Source: Planobispora rosea
GTDB taxonomy: Bacteria; Actinomycetota; Actinomycetes; Streptosporangiales; Streptosporangiaceae
Direction: 5' to 3'
Length of the DNA stretch: 64,000 nucleotides
NCBI RefSeq assembly: GCF_014648175.1
Contig: NZ_BMQP01000018.1
Span: forward strand, 62,001 to 126,000
Made by a program: the position numbers and the translations under genes. This document shows, piece after piece, positions 48,759 to 59,125 of this stretch. The first letter of the stretch is position 1. Every line of letters begins with the position of its first letter. A model generated the notes under the pieces. The model ran no database searches. It worked only from the letters and a program-made list of their open reading frames with translations, and was not told the origin of the DNA.

Positions 48759-49238
48759 CTACCCCGCGCGGCCGAAGTCCTCCGGTGAGATCTGGTCAAG
48801 GAACTCCCTGAACTTCTCCACCTCGTCTTCCTGGCCCTCCTGGTCGTCCGGAATGATCACTCCGGCCTCGCGGACCACGTCCTCACTGGCGAAGATACGC
48901 GCACCGGTGCGCAGTGCCAAGGCGATCGAGTCCGAGGGACGGGCGCTCACCTCGACCCCGTTGGAGAACACCAGGTCCGCGAAGAAGATGCCCTCCCGGA
49001 GCGCGACGATGTTCACCGTGCGCAGCCCCACTCCGAGCGCGTCGAGCACGTCCCGGAACAAATCATGGGTGAGCGGCCGGGGGGGCGGCTCCTCCGCCTG
49101 CGCCATGGCAATCGCGGTCGCCTCAGTCATGCCGATCCAGATGGGCAGGTAGCGTTCCCCTTGCGTCTCTTTGAGCAGGACGATCGGCTGGTTGGAGGGC
49201 ATCTCGACCCGAACGCCCACGACCTCCATCTGCAACAC
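48759..49238 (-). CDS. BFN-domain (DUF151) bifunctional nuclease family protein
   Basis: The 159-residue protein begins at GTG 49238 (GGAG upstream; ATG 49229 is an alternative). It contains the family's QPIVLLKETQGERYLPIWIG, then RPLTHDLFRDVLDALG, and FFADLVFSNGVEVSARPSDSIALALRTGA. The family includes plant bifunctional nucleases and mycobacterial Rv1829. The C-terminus is acidic (PDDQEGQEDEVEKF). The gene lies between the two MerR genes, as in mycobacteria. Nuclease activity in bacteria is not well shown. Confidence 0.93.
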   Translation of the reverse strand: MLQMEVVGVRVEMPSNQPIVLLKETQGERYLPIWIGMTEATAIAMAQAEEPPPRPLTHDLFRDVLDALGVGLRTVNIVALREGIFFADLVFSNGVEVSARPSDSIALALRTGARIFASEDVVREAGVIIPDDQEGQEDEVEKFREFLDQISPEDFGRAG

Positions 49239-49321
49239 GGGCTGCTCCGTCTTTTCGCTGGGTTCCGACCGGTTCCTTCAACGTAACACCCGGGGGACGG
49301 CCGACGCCCCGCCAGGTCCTC

Positions 49322-50002
49322 TCACCTGCCCAGAATCTCACGCACACCGGAGCGGAGCAGGGACGCGTGCAGGTCCAGCAGGAGGCCGGATATCTCCCTC
49401 GCGGTCTCGTCGGCCCGATCGATGGCGCCCGGGGCGCGACGGCGCAGCAGGGGGGCGACGGCCTGCTCCACCAGCCCGGCCTCCCGCTCCGCCGCCGCCT
49501 TGACCGCCCGCAGGTGACGGGCGCGCAGGCCGAAGGCCGCCAGGGCGCCGACGCTGCGGGCCACGGCCAGCGCCTCGGCGTCGTAGTGGCGGGCCACCGC
49601 GGAGAGCAGGCCGTAGTCCTCGAGCTCGGCCAGGGTCTCCTCGTCGATCTCGGCGGCGGCCAGGAGCTCCTCCCGGCTGAGCCGGACCTCCGGGGTCGGA
49701 TCCGCAGGCAGGGCGCGCGGCCGGGCGACCGGCCGCTCCTCGCGGTCGGCCGCCTCCAGCCGATCTTTGATCACCCGCAGCGGCAGGTAGCGGTCACGCT
49801 GCTCGCTGAGGATGTAACGCAACCGCTCGACGTCGGCATAGGTGAACTTCCGGTAGCCGGAGGGACTGCGCTCCGGCTCGATCAGCCCCTCGCCCTCCAG
49901 GAAACGGATCTTGGAGATGCTGACGTCGGGGAACTCGCCCTGCAGGAGGGCGAGGACCTCCCCGATGCTCATGTGCGCACGAGCGGCCTGGGGGCTCATC
50001 AT
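49322..50002 (-). CDS. ftsR: MerR-family regulator FtsR
   Basis: The 226-residue protein starts MMSPQAARAHMSIGEVLALLQ and shows FPDVSISKIRFLEGEGLIEPERSPSGYRKF, the FtsR helix-turn-helix. The remainder is a C-terminal helical domain. In Corynebacterium FtsR activates ftsZ, and in mycobacteria Rv1828 is the orthologue. The ATG at 50002 overlaps the garA stop codon, so the two genes are coupled. Its position between garA and the BFN gene is the conserved order. Confidence 0.92.
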   Translation of the reverse strand: MMSPQAARAHMSIGEVLALLQGEFPDVSISKIRFLEGEGLIEPERSPSGYRKFTYADVERLRYILSEQRDRYLPLRVIKDRLEAADREERPVARPRALPADPTPEVRLSREELLAAAEIDEETLAELEDYGLLSAVARHYDAEALAVARSVGALAAFGLRARHLRAVKAAAEREAGLVEQAVAPLLRRRAPGAIDRADETAREISGLLLDLHASLLRSGVREILGR

Positions 50003-50511
50003 CCTCCAGCGGTGCCGCGGGTGAGGAACACCAGGCGGAACTTGCCGATCTGCACCTCGTCCCCGCCGTAGAGCGGAGCCTCCTCGATCCGCTCACGGTT
50101 GACGTAGGTGCCGTTGAGGCTGCCGACGTCGCGGACGGTGAAGACACCGCCGCCGCGGCGGTAGAACTCCACGTGGCGCCGCGAGACCGTGATGTCGTCG
50201 AGGAAGATGTCGCTGTCCGGATGGCGGCCCACCGTGGTGAGGTCGCTGTCCAGGAGGAACCGGCTGCCGGCGTTGGGACCGCGCATGGCCACCAGCAGGG
50301 CCGTGCCCGGAGGCAACTGCTCGACGGCCTGCCGCTCGGCGAGAAGCGCCTCTCCCGTCTCCGCCTCGTATGCCTCGATCCCGGAGAGGGAGATCGTCGA
50401 CGTGCTGTCTCCAGGGACCTCAGCTCTGGTCAGCGGCGCACCGCATCGAGAACAGAAACGGGCGTCCTCGGGGTTCGCATGACCGCACTGCGTGCAGTAG
50501 ACGCTCGGCAT
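49999..50511 (-). CDS. garA: FHA-domain protein GarA with zinc ribbon
   Basis: The protein has 170 residues from ATG 50511 (GAGG upstream). The C-terminal FHA domain (about 75-165) is very close to GarA: LPPGTALLVAMRGPNAGSRF, GRHPDSDIFLDDITVSRRH, VGSLNGTYVNRE and GDEVQIGKFRLVFLT. GarA binds and regulates 2-oxoglutarate dehydrogenase and glutamate enzymes under kinase (PknG/PknB) control. The N-terminus has a zinc ribbon CTQCGHANPEDARFCSRCG (CxxC-x12-CxxC), which mycobacterial GarA lacks. The usual ETTS phosphorylation motif is replaced by STSTISLSG (residues about 40-48), which still has Thr residues. It is the first gene of the cluster. Confidence 0.93.
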   Translation of the reverse strand: MPSVYCTQCGHANPEDARFCSRCGAPLTRAEVPGDSTSTISLSGIEAYEAETGEALLAERQAVEQLPPGTALLVAMRGPNAGSRFLLDSDLTTVGRHPDSDIFLDDITVSRRHVEFYRRGGGVFTVRDVGSLNGTYVNRERIEEAPLYGGDEVQIGKFRLVFLTRGTAGG

Positions 50512-50921
50512 CGATCGGCTCGGCCTCCTACCGCGAAGACGCGGCAACGGTGCTCGGGGATGCGCGCCTCGCTTCTTCGCTTCTCAAGTGTGTGTTCAAA
50601 CTGCGAATGCCGCAACTTACGCTGCTGAGGCGCAAAGGTCAAGGCGAGCGGTCGACCGGGGTCGGTCGTGTCAAAACTACAGCCGGGCACGGTCCACGGT
50701 CTATATCTGTGTTCATGGCGACGCTGCGCGTCGCGGCTCGGGGGCTGATAACCGGTGCCTTCCCTCGTCGTGCTCCGTCGCTGCGCTCCCTCGCCCTCCT
50801 CAGTCCAGCGCACCGGCGCCCCCTCGCGGGCCCATGGCGACGCTGCGCGTCGCGGCTCGGGGGCTGATAACCGGTGCCTTCCCTCGTCGTGCTCCGTCGC
50901 TGCGCTCCCTCGCGGCCGTCG
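50512..50921. other. 410-bp spacer with an 81-bp duplicated element
   Basis: The region between garA and the nucleotidyltransferase gene contains no convincing gene. The promoter of garA should lie in its left part (about 50560-50700). The right part is made mostly of a direct repeat. In other actinobacteria gcvH often occupies this side of garA; it is not seen here. Confidence 0.7.
50714..50913. repeat. 81-bp direct repeat with internal palindrome
   Basis: Identical 81-bp copies lie at 50714-50794 and 50833-50913, separated by 38 bp. Each starts CATGGCGACGCTGCGCGTCG (which folds as GCGACG-CTGCG-CGTCGC) and ends GTCGCTGCGCTCCCTCGC. A related degenerate stretch is seen at about 54075-54105. 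The pattern is that of a dispersed intergenic repeat, not of a gene. Confidence 0.95.
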
Positions 50922-53423
50922 TCACGTTCCGGCGGCGTTCTCCACGACCTGGGCCCAGTGTTCCAGGAGCGCCTGGGCGGAGTCCGCGTCCGAGGCCTCC
51001 GCCCACAGGTGGGTGACGGCTTCGGAGGGGTCGGGCAGCACCAGCGCCCAGCCGCCGTCCTCGGCGACGACCCGCACGCCGTCGGTGGTGTCGACCCGGT
51101 AGCCCTCGGCGGCCTCGATGACGGAGCGCATCACCGCTCCCTTGGCCGCCCAGGGCGTCGGCACCGTACGGCGCAGCAGCCTGGCCGCGGGGATCCTGGC
51201 GTCGATTTGGCTGAGCGAGAGCCGGGTCCGGGCGACCAGCCCCAGCAGGCGCAGGAACACCGCCAGCCCGTCCACCGCGGGCCCGAACTCCGGCACGATG
51301 AACCCGCCGCGCCCGTCCCCGGCGAAGACCATGTCGTGCCCGCGCGAGGCGGAGGTGAGGGCGTCGATCGCGGTGGAGGTCCACTCGACCTGGACGCCGT
51401 GGAACCGGCAGACCTGCTCGGCCACGCGGGTGGTGGTCACCGGCAGCGCCACCCGGCCGCCCCGCCGCTCGGCCGCGACGAGGTCCAGCACGACCAGCAG
51501 GGCGCGCTCCTCACTGATCAGCTGACCCGCCTCGTTGACCAGCGCGACCCGTTCCCCCACCGGGTCGAACCGTACTCCGAACGCCGCCCTGGAGGAGCTG
51601 ACGAGCTCCGACAGGCGTTGCAGGTCCCGGCGGCGCTCGGCGAAGGTCTCGGTGGGCGAGGCCTCGTCCAGCCTGTTGTTGACGGTCAGCACGTCCACGC
51701 CCACCCGGCCGAGGAGGCTCGGCAGCACCAGCGACGAGGTGCCGCCCGCGCAGTCGACCACGACCTTCATGTCGGCGTCGCGCACCCCGTTCATGTTCAC
51801 GCAGCGCAGCAGCTCGTTCGTGTAGTCCTCGATCACCCGCGGGGGGAAGCTGAGCTCGGCGATCTCACCGGGGAAGGCGCGGCGGAACTCCTGGCGGGAG
51901 AAGACCCGCTCCAGCCTCCGCTGGGCGGACTGGGACAGGTCGGCGCCGCTCTCGTCCATGAAGACGATGTCCACGCTCTGCGGGTCGCCGGCGGTGGTGC
52001 GCAGGGCGATCCCGCCGACGGACCCGTCCTTGGCGGTGTGGAAGCGGGAGACCGGCAGCGGGACGGCCTCCAGGTCGAGCACGTCGATGGCGCTGGCGTT
52101 CAGGGCGCTGATCACGGCCCGTTTCAGGGCCCGGGCGGCCCGGGAGGAGTCACGGGAGGTGACGACCGAGGCGCCCTTCTTCAGGGTGGTCGCGTAGGCG
52201 CTGGCCAGCCGTACACACAGCTCGGGGGTGATCTCCACGTTGACCAGCCCGGAGACCCCGCGCGGGCCGAACAGGTTGCGCTGGCCCCTCGACTCCCAGA
52301 TCACGCTGGTGTTGACCAGGGCGCCGGCCTCGACGGTCTTGAACGGGTAGATCTTGACCCCGGAGGAGACGTACGCCTCGGCCTCGATGATGCACTCGTC
52401 CCCGACGACGGCGTTCTCCTCGACCCGGGCGCCCGTCATCAGGTCGGTGTTCTTGCCGATGACGCAGCCGCGCAGGTTGGTGCTCGGTCCCACGTAGACG
52501 TTGTCGTGGACGACGGCGCGGTGCAGGAAGGCGCCCTCGCGGACCACCACGTTGCTGCCGAGCACGGTGTACTCGCGCAGCTCGGCCCCGGCCTCGACCT
52601 TGGCGTAGTCGCCGACGTAGAGGGGGCCCTTGAGGATCGCGTCGGGGTCCACCACGGCGCCCTCCGCCACCCAGACGCCGGGAGAGAGCTCGAAGGCCCC
52701 GATGTCCACCTTGACGCGGCCGGAGAGCACGTCGGCCTGGACCCGCATGTAGCTCTCGTGGGTGCCGACGTCCTCCCAGTAGCCGTCGGCCACGTAGCCG
52801 AAGAGCGCGGCCCCCCGCTCCAGCAGCCTCGGGAACACGTCCGCCGACCAGTCGACCGCCCCGGTCCCGGTGACCTCGTCGAGGACCTCGGGCTCCATCA
52901 CGTAGACGCCGGTGTTGACGGTGTCGGAGAAGACCTGGCCCCAGGTGGGCTTCTCCAGGAACCGCTCCACCCGGCCCTGTTCGTCCACGATGACGATGCC
53001 GAACTCCAGCGGGTTGGGCACGCGCTTGAGACCGATGGTGACCAGGGCGCCGTTCTCGCGATGAAACTTGATCATATCGGTCAGGTCGATGTCGGTGAGC
53101 GCGTCACCGGAGATGACCAGGAAGGGCTCGTCGCGGAGCCGGTCGGCGGCGTTCTTGACGCTCCCCGCGGTGCCGAGCGGCCTCTCCTCCGTGGCGTAGT
53201 AGAGGTTCATGCCGAGCTCGTCGCCGTCGCCGAAGTAGTTGCGGACCAGCGCGGCCAGGAACTGCACGGTCACCACGGTCTCGGTGAGCCCGTGCCGTTT
53301 CAGCAGGCGCAGCACATGCTCCATGATCGGCCGGTTGACCACTGGGAGCAGGGGCTTGGGCTGGTTCGCGGTCATCGGCCTGAGCCGCGTCCCCTCACCG
53401 CCCGCCATCACGACGGCCTTCAC
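50922..53423 (-). CDS. Mannose-1-phosphate guanylyltransferase/phosphomannomutase-like fusion protein
   Basis: The 833-residue protein has three parts. A nucleotidyltransferase (about 1-230) starts [18 protein letters not shown] and has the [12 protein letters not shown] metal site. A left-handed beta helix (about 250-370) has hexapeptide repeats such as [13 protein letters not shown] and [15 protein letters not shown] phosphohexomutase part (about 380-830) has [15 protein letters not shown], a divergent active-site serine region. Such fusions occur in Streptomyces and Streptosporangium; they may make GDP-mannose or another NDP-sugar. The C-terminal mutase has the weaker catalytic fit, so its activity is uncertain. 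The gene follows a CDP-alcohol transferase gene in the same direction with 10 bp between. Confidence 0.9.
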   Translation of the reverse strand: MKAVVMAGGEGTRLRPMTANQPKPLLPVVNRPIMEHVLRLLKRHGLTETVVTVQFLAALVRNYFGDGDELGMNLYYATEERPLGTAGSVKNAADRLRDEPFLVISGDALTDIDLTDMIKFHRENGALVTIGLKRVPNPLEFGIVIVDEQGRVERFLEKPTWGQVFSDTVNTGVYVMEPEVLDEVTGTGAVDWSADVFPRLLERGAALFGYVADGYWEDVGTHESYMRVQADVLSGRVKVDIGAFELSPGVWVAEGAVVDPDAILKGPLYVGDYAKVEAGAELREYTVLGSNVVVREGAFLHRAVVHDNVYVGPSTNLRGCVIGKNTDLMTGARVEENAVVGDECIIEAEAYVSSGVKIYPFKTVEAGALVNTSVIWESRGQRNLFGPRGVSGLVNVEITPELCVRLASAYATTLKKGASVVTSRDSSRAARALKRAVISALNASAIDVLDLEAVPLPVSRFHTAKDGSVGGIALRTTAGDPQSVDIVFMDESGADLSQSAQRRLERVFSRQEFRRAFPGEIAELSFPPRVIEDYTNELLRCVNMNGVRDADMKVVVDCAGGTSSLVLPSLLGRVGVDVLTVNNRLDEASPTETFAERRRDLQRLSELVSSSRAAFGVRFDPVGERVALVNEAGQLISEERALLVVLDLVAAERRGGRVALPVTTTRVAEQVCRFHGVQVEWTSTAIDALTSASRGHDMVFAGDGRGGFIVPEFGPAVDGLAVFLRLLGLVARTRLSLSQIDARIPAARLLRRTVPTPWAAKGAVMRSVIEAAEGYRVDTTDGVRVVAEDGGWALVLPDPSEAVTHLWAEASDADSAQALLEHWAQVVENAAGT

Positions 53424-53433
53424 AAATCACCTC

Positions 53434-54024
53434 TTACGGCGTTTTGGCTCCTTTAAGGAGTTGCCGCACCTGTACCCAATACAGCACCCCGGACCACCAG
53501 TACAGCCCAACACCCCAGATCGCCAGCGACCAGCCCACGATCCGGGCCGGGTCCCCGTACCACGCGTCGTGGTGGGCCAGGAAGAGCAGGGGGAAGGAGT
53601 AGAGCAGGTTGGCCGTGGCGGCCTTGCCCATGAAGTGCACCGGCAGCGCCGGGCCGTACCCGAGACGGCGCAGGATCGGCGGGATGCCCAGGAGCATCAC
53701 GTCCCGGAGCGGGATGATCAGCGCCAGCCACCAGGGGATGATGTCGCGCAGGGCCAGGCCGAGCAGGGTGGCCAGGATGTAGAGCCGGTCGGCCAGCGGG
53801 TCGAGCAGCCGGCCGAGCTTGCTGGTCTGGTTCCACGCCCGCGCGAGCTTGCCGTCGAGCCAGTCGGAGAACCCGGCGAGCATCAGCAGCGCCACCGCCC
53901 AGCCGTCGGCCTTCGGGCCCAGCACCAGCCAGAGGAAGACCGGCACGCCGAGCAGCCTGGCCAGGCTCAGCGCGTTGGGAACCGTCCAGATCCGATCCTC
54001 GGTCCCCGGCACTTGCACGTTCAC
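53434..54024 (-). CDS. CDP-alcohol phosphatidyltransferase
   Basis: The protein has 196 residues from GTG 54024 (a GGAGGGGA site is upstream; GTG 54030 is also possible). The CDP-alcohol motif DWLDGKLARAWNQTSKLGRLLDPLAD matches D-G-x2-A-R-x8-G-x3-D-x3-D. Five or six transmembrane helices follow. It makes phospholipids by transferring a phosphatidyl group, such as phosphatidylglycerolphosphate or cardiolipin synthesis in actinobacteria; the alcohol acceptor cannot be read from sequence. It is upstream of the nucleotidyltransferase gene in one operon. Confidence 0.9.
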   Translation of the reverse strand: MNVQVPGTEDRIWTVPNALSLARLLGVPVFLWLVLGPKADGWAVALLMLAGFSDWLDGKLARAWNQTSKLGRLLDPLADRLYILATLLGLALRDIIPWWLALIIPLRDVMLLGIPPILRRLGYGPALPVHFMGKAATANLLYSFPLLFLAHHDAWYGDPARIVGWSLAIWGVGLYWWSGVLYWVQVRQLLKGAKTP

Positions 54025-54108
54025 CCGCACATCTCCCCTCCCACAGCTGATAGTGACACTACTGCGTTGACGGTGACGCTTCGCATCGCGGCTCGGAAGG
54101 GGTGGTGA

Positions 54109-55971
<1,863 letters not shown>

Positions 55972-55977
55972 CGGGCG

Positions 55978-56015
55978 GCGGACCGCGGCCCGGAACCCGC
56001 CGGGCCGCGGTCCGC
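55978..56015 (+). terminator. Terminator hairpin after thiC
   Basis: A perfect 16-bp stem (GCGGACCGCGGCCCGG and complement) with a 6-base loop starts 7 bp after the thiC stop. Confidence 0.85.
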
Positions 56016-56100
56016 GTGTGCCCGGCCCTGTGGCGGCCTCCGGTCCGGGGTGACCTGTGTCGCATCGCCGCGGCTCCCCTCAGGCTCTTCTCCCCTGCGC

Positions 56101-56157
56101 CGATGGGGCGGGGACGGCTCCGCCGGGAGCGTCGTGCAGCCCACCGGGCTCCCATCG
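56101..56157 (+). promoter_or_regulatory. Structured leader of the chemotaxis receptor gene
   Basis: An outer stem pairs CGATGGG (56101-56107) with CCCATCG (56151-56157). A competing stem pairs GGGAGC (56125-56130) with GCTCCC (56149-56154). The 3' side is directly before the AAAAAGGA ribosome-binding site. Two mutually exclusive folds beside a ribosome-binding site are characteristic of riboswitch-like control; no known class was recognised, and chance pairing in GC-rich DNA is possible. Confidence 0.35.
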
Positions 56158-56171
56158 AAAAAGGACCTGTC

Positions 56172-57821
56172 GTGAACCCTCCCCTTGACCACGTCGCACA
56201 GCCCGTGGTGACCGTACGCCGCAACTCCCTGCGCAGCCGCTTCGCCGACCTGCGCATCAGCACCAAAATGCTCGTCGCCGTGGCTCTGGTGGCCGTCATG
56301 GCAGGCGTGATCGGGGTGACCGCGCTGAGCCGGATGTCGACGATGAACGACAACATGCAGATGATGGGGAGGGCCAACGCCAACCAGGCCCATCTGGGCG
56401 AGGTCCGCGCCCGGCTGACCGACATGTACAACACCTCCGTGGGGGCCGTCGTCGAGCCGAATCCCGAGAGGCGGGCCGAGCGCGTCCGGCAGGTCCATGA
56501 CTTCACCGAGCAGGTGACCGCCGTGTTCGAGGCGTACAAGGCGGAGGTCGCGGGCTACCAGCCCCTGCGGCAGGACGTGGCCGCCTTCGAGAAGGCGTGG
56601 CAGGAGTTCTGGCCCCTGCGCGACGCCGTGATGTTCGGCGCGCCCCTGCCCGCCGGATCGGACGTGGACTCCGCGGCGGCCGCCGCCCGGCTCGGCGAGC
56701 TCTCCATGGAGCTCAACGTCCTCATGGACAACCTGGCGGGCAAGGAGCTGGAGGCGAGCAAGGCGATGGCCGCCGACGGCAACGCCAGCTACGACAGCGC
56801 CCGTCTCTCGGTCCTCGTGCTGCTGACGGTCGGCCTAGCGCTCTCCGTGGTCGTGGCGCTGCTGATCGCCCGCACGATGGTCGGCACGCTCCGCAAGCTG
56901 TCGCAGACCCTCGCCGCGATGGCCCGCGGGGACCTGACCCAGGCGGCCGAGGTGACCTCACGTGACGAGGTCGGCCAGATGGCGGTGGCGGTCAACCAGG
57001 CCAACGACTCCATCCGGCAGGCCATCGGCGCACTGGCCTCCAGCGCCGACACCCTGGCCGCCAGCTCCGACGAGCTGTCGGCGGTCAGCGACCGCATCGC
57101 GGCCAGCGCGGAGGATGCGTCCCTCCAGGCCGGCAACGTCGCCGCCGCGGCCGGCCAGGTCTCCTCCAACGTGCAGACCGTGGCCGCCGGGTCGGAGGAG
57201 ATGGGCGCCTCCATCCGGGAGATCGCCCACAACGCCAACGAGGGCGCCAAGGTCGCCTCCCAGGCCGTGTCCGTGGCCGAGTCCACCAACGGGATCATCA
57301 CCAAGCTGGGCGCCTCGTCGGCGGAGATCGGCAGCGTGATCAAGACCATCACGAGCATCGCCGAGCAGACCAACCTGCTGGCGCTCAACGCCACCATCGA
57401 GGCCGCCCGCGCCGGCGACGCCGGCAAGGGCTTCGCGGTGGTGGCCGGGGAGGTCAAGGACCTGGCCCAGGAGACCGCCAAGGCCACCGAGGACATCGCC
57501 CGGCGGGTGGAGGCCATCCAGGCCGACACCGAGAGCGCGGTGGCGGCGATCGGCGAGATCTCCACGATCATCGGCAGGATCAACGACTACCAGCTGACCA
57601 TCACCTCGGCGGTGGAGGAGCAGACGGCCACCACCAACGAGATGAACCGCAACGTGGCCGACGCCGCCTCCGGCAGCGCCGACATCGCGGCCAACATCTC
57701 GGTGCTGGCCGGCGCCGCCCAGGTGACGGCCGAGGGCGTGGCCGACAGCCAGCGGGCCGCGGCCAACCTGGCCGAGCTCTCCACCCGCCTGCACGAGCTG
57801 GTCTCGCGCTTCCGCTACTGA
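56172..57821 (+). CDS. Methyl-accepting chemotaxis protein
   Basis: The 549-residue protein starts at GTG 56172 with AAGGA upstream. Helix TM1 (about 34-57) precedes a four-helix-bundle ligand domain (60-215), TM2 (about 218-240), a HAMP domain ([20 protein letters not shown]) and the cytoplasmic signalling domain. The conserved hairpin tip is [37 protein letters not shown]. It reports to CheA and CheW; no che genes lie in the window. The gene suggests a motile stage, such as zoospores. The leader contains a possible RNA structure, and a terminator separates it from the next gene. Confidence 0.95.
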   Translation: MNPPLDHVAQPVVTVRRNSLRSRFADLRISTKMLVAVALVAVMAGVIGVTALSRMSTMNDNMQMMGRANANQAHLGEVRARLTDMYNTSVGAVVEPNPERRAERVRQVHDFTEQVTAVFEAYKAEVAGYQPLRQDVAAFEKAWQEFWPLRDAVMFGAPLPAGSDVDSAAAAARLGELSMELNVLMDNLAGKELEASKAMAADGNASYDSARLSVLVLLTVGLALSVVVALLIARTMVGTLRKLSQTLAAMARGDLTQAAEVTSRDEVGQMAVAVNQANDSIRQAIGALASSADTLAASSDELSAVSDRIAASAEDASLQAGNVAAAAGQVSSNVQTVAAGSEEMGASIREIAHNANEGAKVASQAVSVAESTNGIITKLGASSAEIGSVIKTITSIAEQTNLLALNATIEAARAGDAGKGFAVVAGEVKDLAQETAKATEDIARRVEAIQADTESAVAAIGEISTIIGRINDYQLTITSAVEEQTATTNEMNRNVADAASGSADIAANISVLAGAAQVTAEGVADSQRAAANLAELSTRLHELVSRFRY

Positions 57822-57831
57822 GACGCGCCCG

Positions 57832-57867
57832 CGCCCGCCCCCGCCGGTATCGCGGCGGGGGCGGGCG
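57832..57867. terminator. Bidirectional terminator hairpin
   Basis: A perfect 14-bp stem (CGCCCGCCCCCGCC and its complement) with an 8-base loop lies between the convergent chemotaxis receptor and membrane protein genes. Confidence 0.85.
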
Positions 57868-57891
57868 ACGGCACGCGGCCGGAAGCCCGGC

Positions 57892-58356
57892 TCAGGAACG
57901 CCGCACGGCGGCGCGGGGCGACCAGGCCCAGACGAGCACGGCCAGGGTGAGCCCGAACAGGGCCAGGCCGCTGGGCACGTGGGTGCCCAGAAGTTCCCAG
58001 GTGAAGTGCTGGCCCATGCCGATCAGGAACAGGCCCAGGCTGGCCAGCGCGGGCCAGCCCGCGCCGCGGCCCGGACGCCAGACCAGGACGGCCGCCACGA
58101 TCTGCAGCAGGGCGATCAGGTGCACCACCATGCCCGCCATCACGTGCGTCTCGGCCAGCATTCCGTCCGCCGGCAGGGCCTGGCCCGCGGCGAGGAGGTC
58201 CTTGGCCTTCTGCACGGACTGCCCGGCGAAGGAGGCCGCGGCGACCAGCCCGGCCGCCTGGGCGACGACGAGGACGCGCAGGGCGTACAGGAGTCCGGAG
58301 GGGACGGGGCGGCCCTGTCCGGCGGCGGTGGGGCCTGAGGTGACGACCTCCTGCAT
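57892..58356 (-). CDS. Four-helix membrane protein of unknown function
   Basis: The 154-residue product starts at ATG 58356 (GGAAGGA upstream). It has four hydrophobic segments: about 22-42 (LLYALRVLVVAQAAGLVAA), 72-93 (MAGMVVHLIALLQIVAAVLV), 102-117 and 128-146 (ALFGLTLAVLVWAW). The pattern resembles DoxX/DUF420-like small membrane proteins, but no family can be named with confidence. It lies directly after the response regulator on the same strand, with 67 bp between, and could be controlled by that system. Confidence 0.75.
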   Translation of the reverse strand: MQEVVTSGPTAAGQGRPVPSGLLYALRVLVVAQAAGLVAAASFAGQSVQKAKDLLAAGQALPADGMLAETHVMAGMVVHLIALLQIVAAVLVWRPGRGAGWPALASLGLFLIGMGQHFTWELLGTHVPSGLALFGLTLAVLVWAWSPRAAVRRS

Positions 58357-58423
58357 GGGATGTGTCCTTCCTTGCGGTGAGCTGTTGGGAGCACATCGTG
58401 TCCGCCGGCGGCCCGCCGCGTCG

Positions 58424-59125
58424 TCAGCCTGCGGGCTGACCTCCCGGTCCGCCCCTCGGGGGATTTCGTACCGGCCGGAACCCCGCGTCGACCAGCCCGA
58501 TCCGATGGGCGACCACCGCCGCCTGGATGCGATTGCGCAGCCCCAGCTTCTCCATGGCGGTGGAGACGTGGGTCTTGACGGTGGTGACGCCGACGTGCAG
58601 GGCATCGGCGATCTCGGCGTTGGACAGCCCCGTCCCGACCAGGGCCAGCACCTCCAGTTCCCGCTCGGTGAGCCCGGCCGGGACCCGCGGGGCCTCCTGC
58701 TCCTCGGCGGCCAGGGCACGTTCCACCACGCGGCGCAGCACCGAGGGGGCCAGCAGCGGCTCCCCGGCCGCGGCCCGGCGCACGGCGTCGACCATCCGTT
58801 CCGGCTCGTCGTCCTTGACCAGGAACCCGATCGCCCCGGCGCGCAGGGCGGCGTAGACGTTCTCATCTTCGGCGAAGGTGGTGAGGATCACGATCCGTGC
58901 GGCGGGCCAGGCGCCGAGGATCCGCCGGGTGGCCTCCAGCCCGTCCGTCCTCGGCATGCGCAGGTCCATCAGCAGCACGTCGGGGCGGAGCCGTTCCGCC
59001 AGTTGCACGGCCTGGGTCCCGTCGACCGCCTCGCCGCACACCTCCATCTCCCCCGCGGCCTCGAGCAGCATCCGCACACCCGCGCGTACCAGAGCCTGGT
59101 CGTCGGCGACGACGACCCGGATCAC
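58424..59125 (-). CDS. NarL/LuxR-type response regulator
   Basis: The protein has 233 residues from GTG 59125, which overlaps the stop codon of the sensor kinase gene (GTGA). It has RVVVADDQALVRAGVRML, phospho-acceptor Asp in LLMDLRMPRTDG, Lys in FLVKDDEPE, and the LuxR helix-turn-helix LTERELEVLALVGTGLSNAEIA with TTVKTHVSTAMEKLGLRNR. It is the DNA-binding partner of the sensor encoded upstream. A longer frame upstream lacks family sequence. Confidence 0.95.
   Translation of the reverse strand: MIRVVVADDQALVRAGVRMLLEAAGEMEVCGEAVDGTQAVQLAERLRPDVLLMDLRMPRTDGLEATRRILGAWPAARIVILTTFAEDENVYAALRAGAIGFLVKDDEPERMVDAVRRAAAGEPLLAPSVLRRVVERALAAEEQEAPRVPAGLTERELEVLALVGTGLSNAEIADALHVGVTTVKTHVSTAMEKLGLRNRIQAAVVAHRIGLVDAGFRPVRNPPRGGPGGQPAG

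Noticed and set aside
50430-50813. Minus-strand ORF with EGAQRRSTTREG-like sequence
   Set aside because: Its sequence is produced by translating the 81-bp repeat; it overlaps the garA start region and has no family match.
50874-53456. A plus-strand open frame opposite the nucleotidyltransferase gene
   Set aside because: Antisense shadow with low-complexity sequence; the minus-strand gene has full domain structure.
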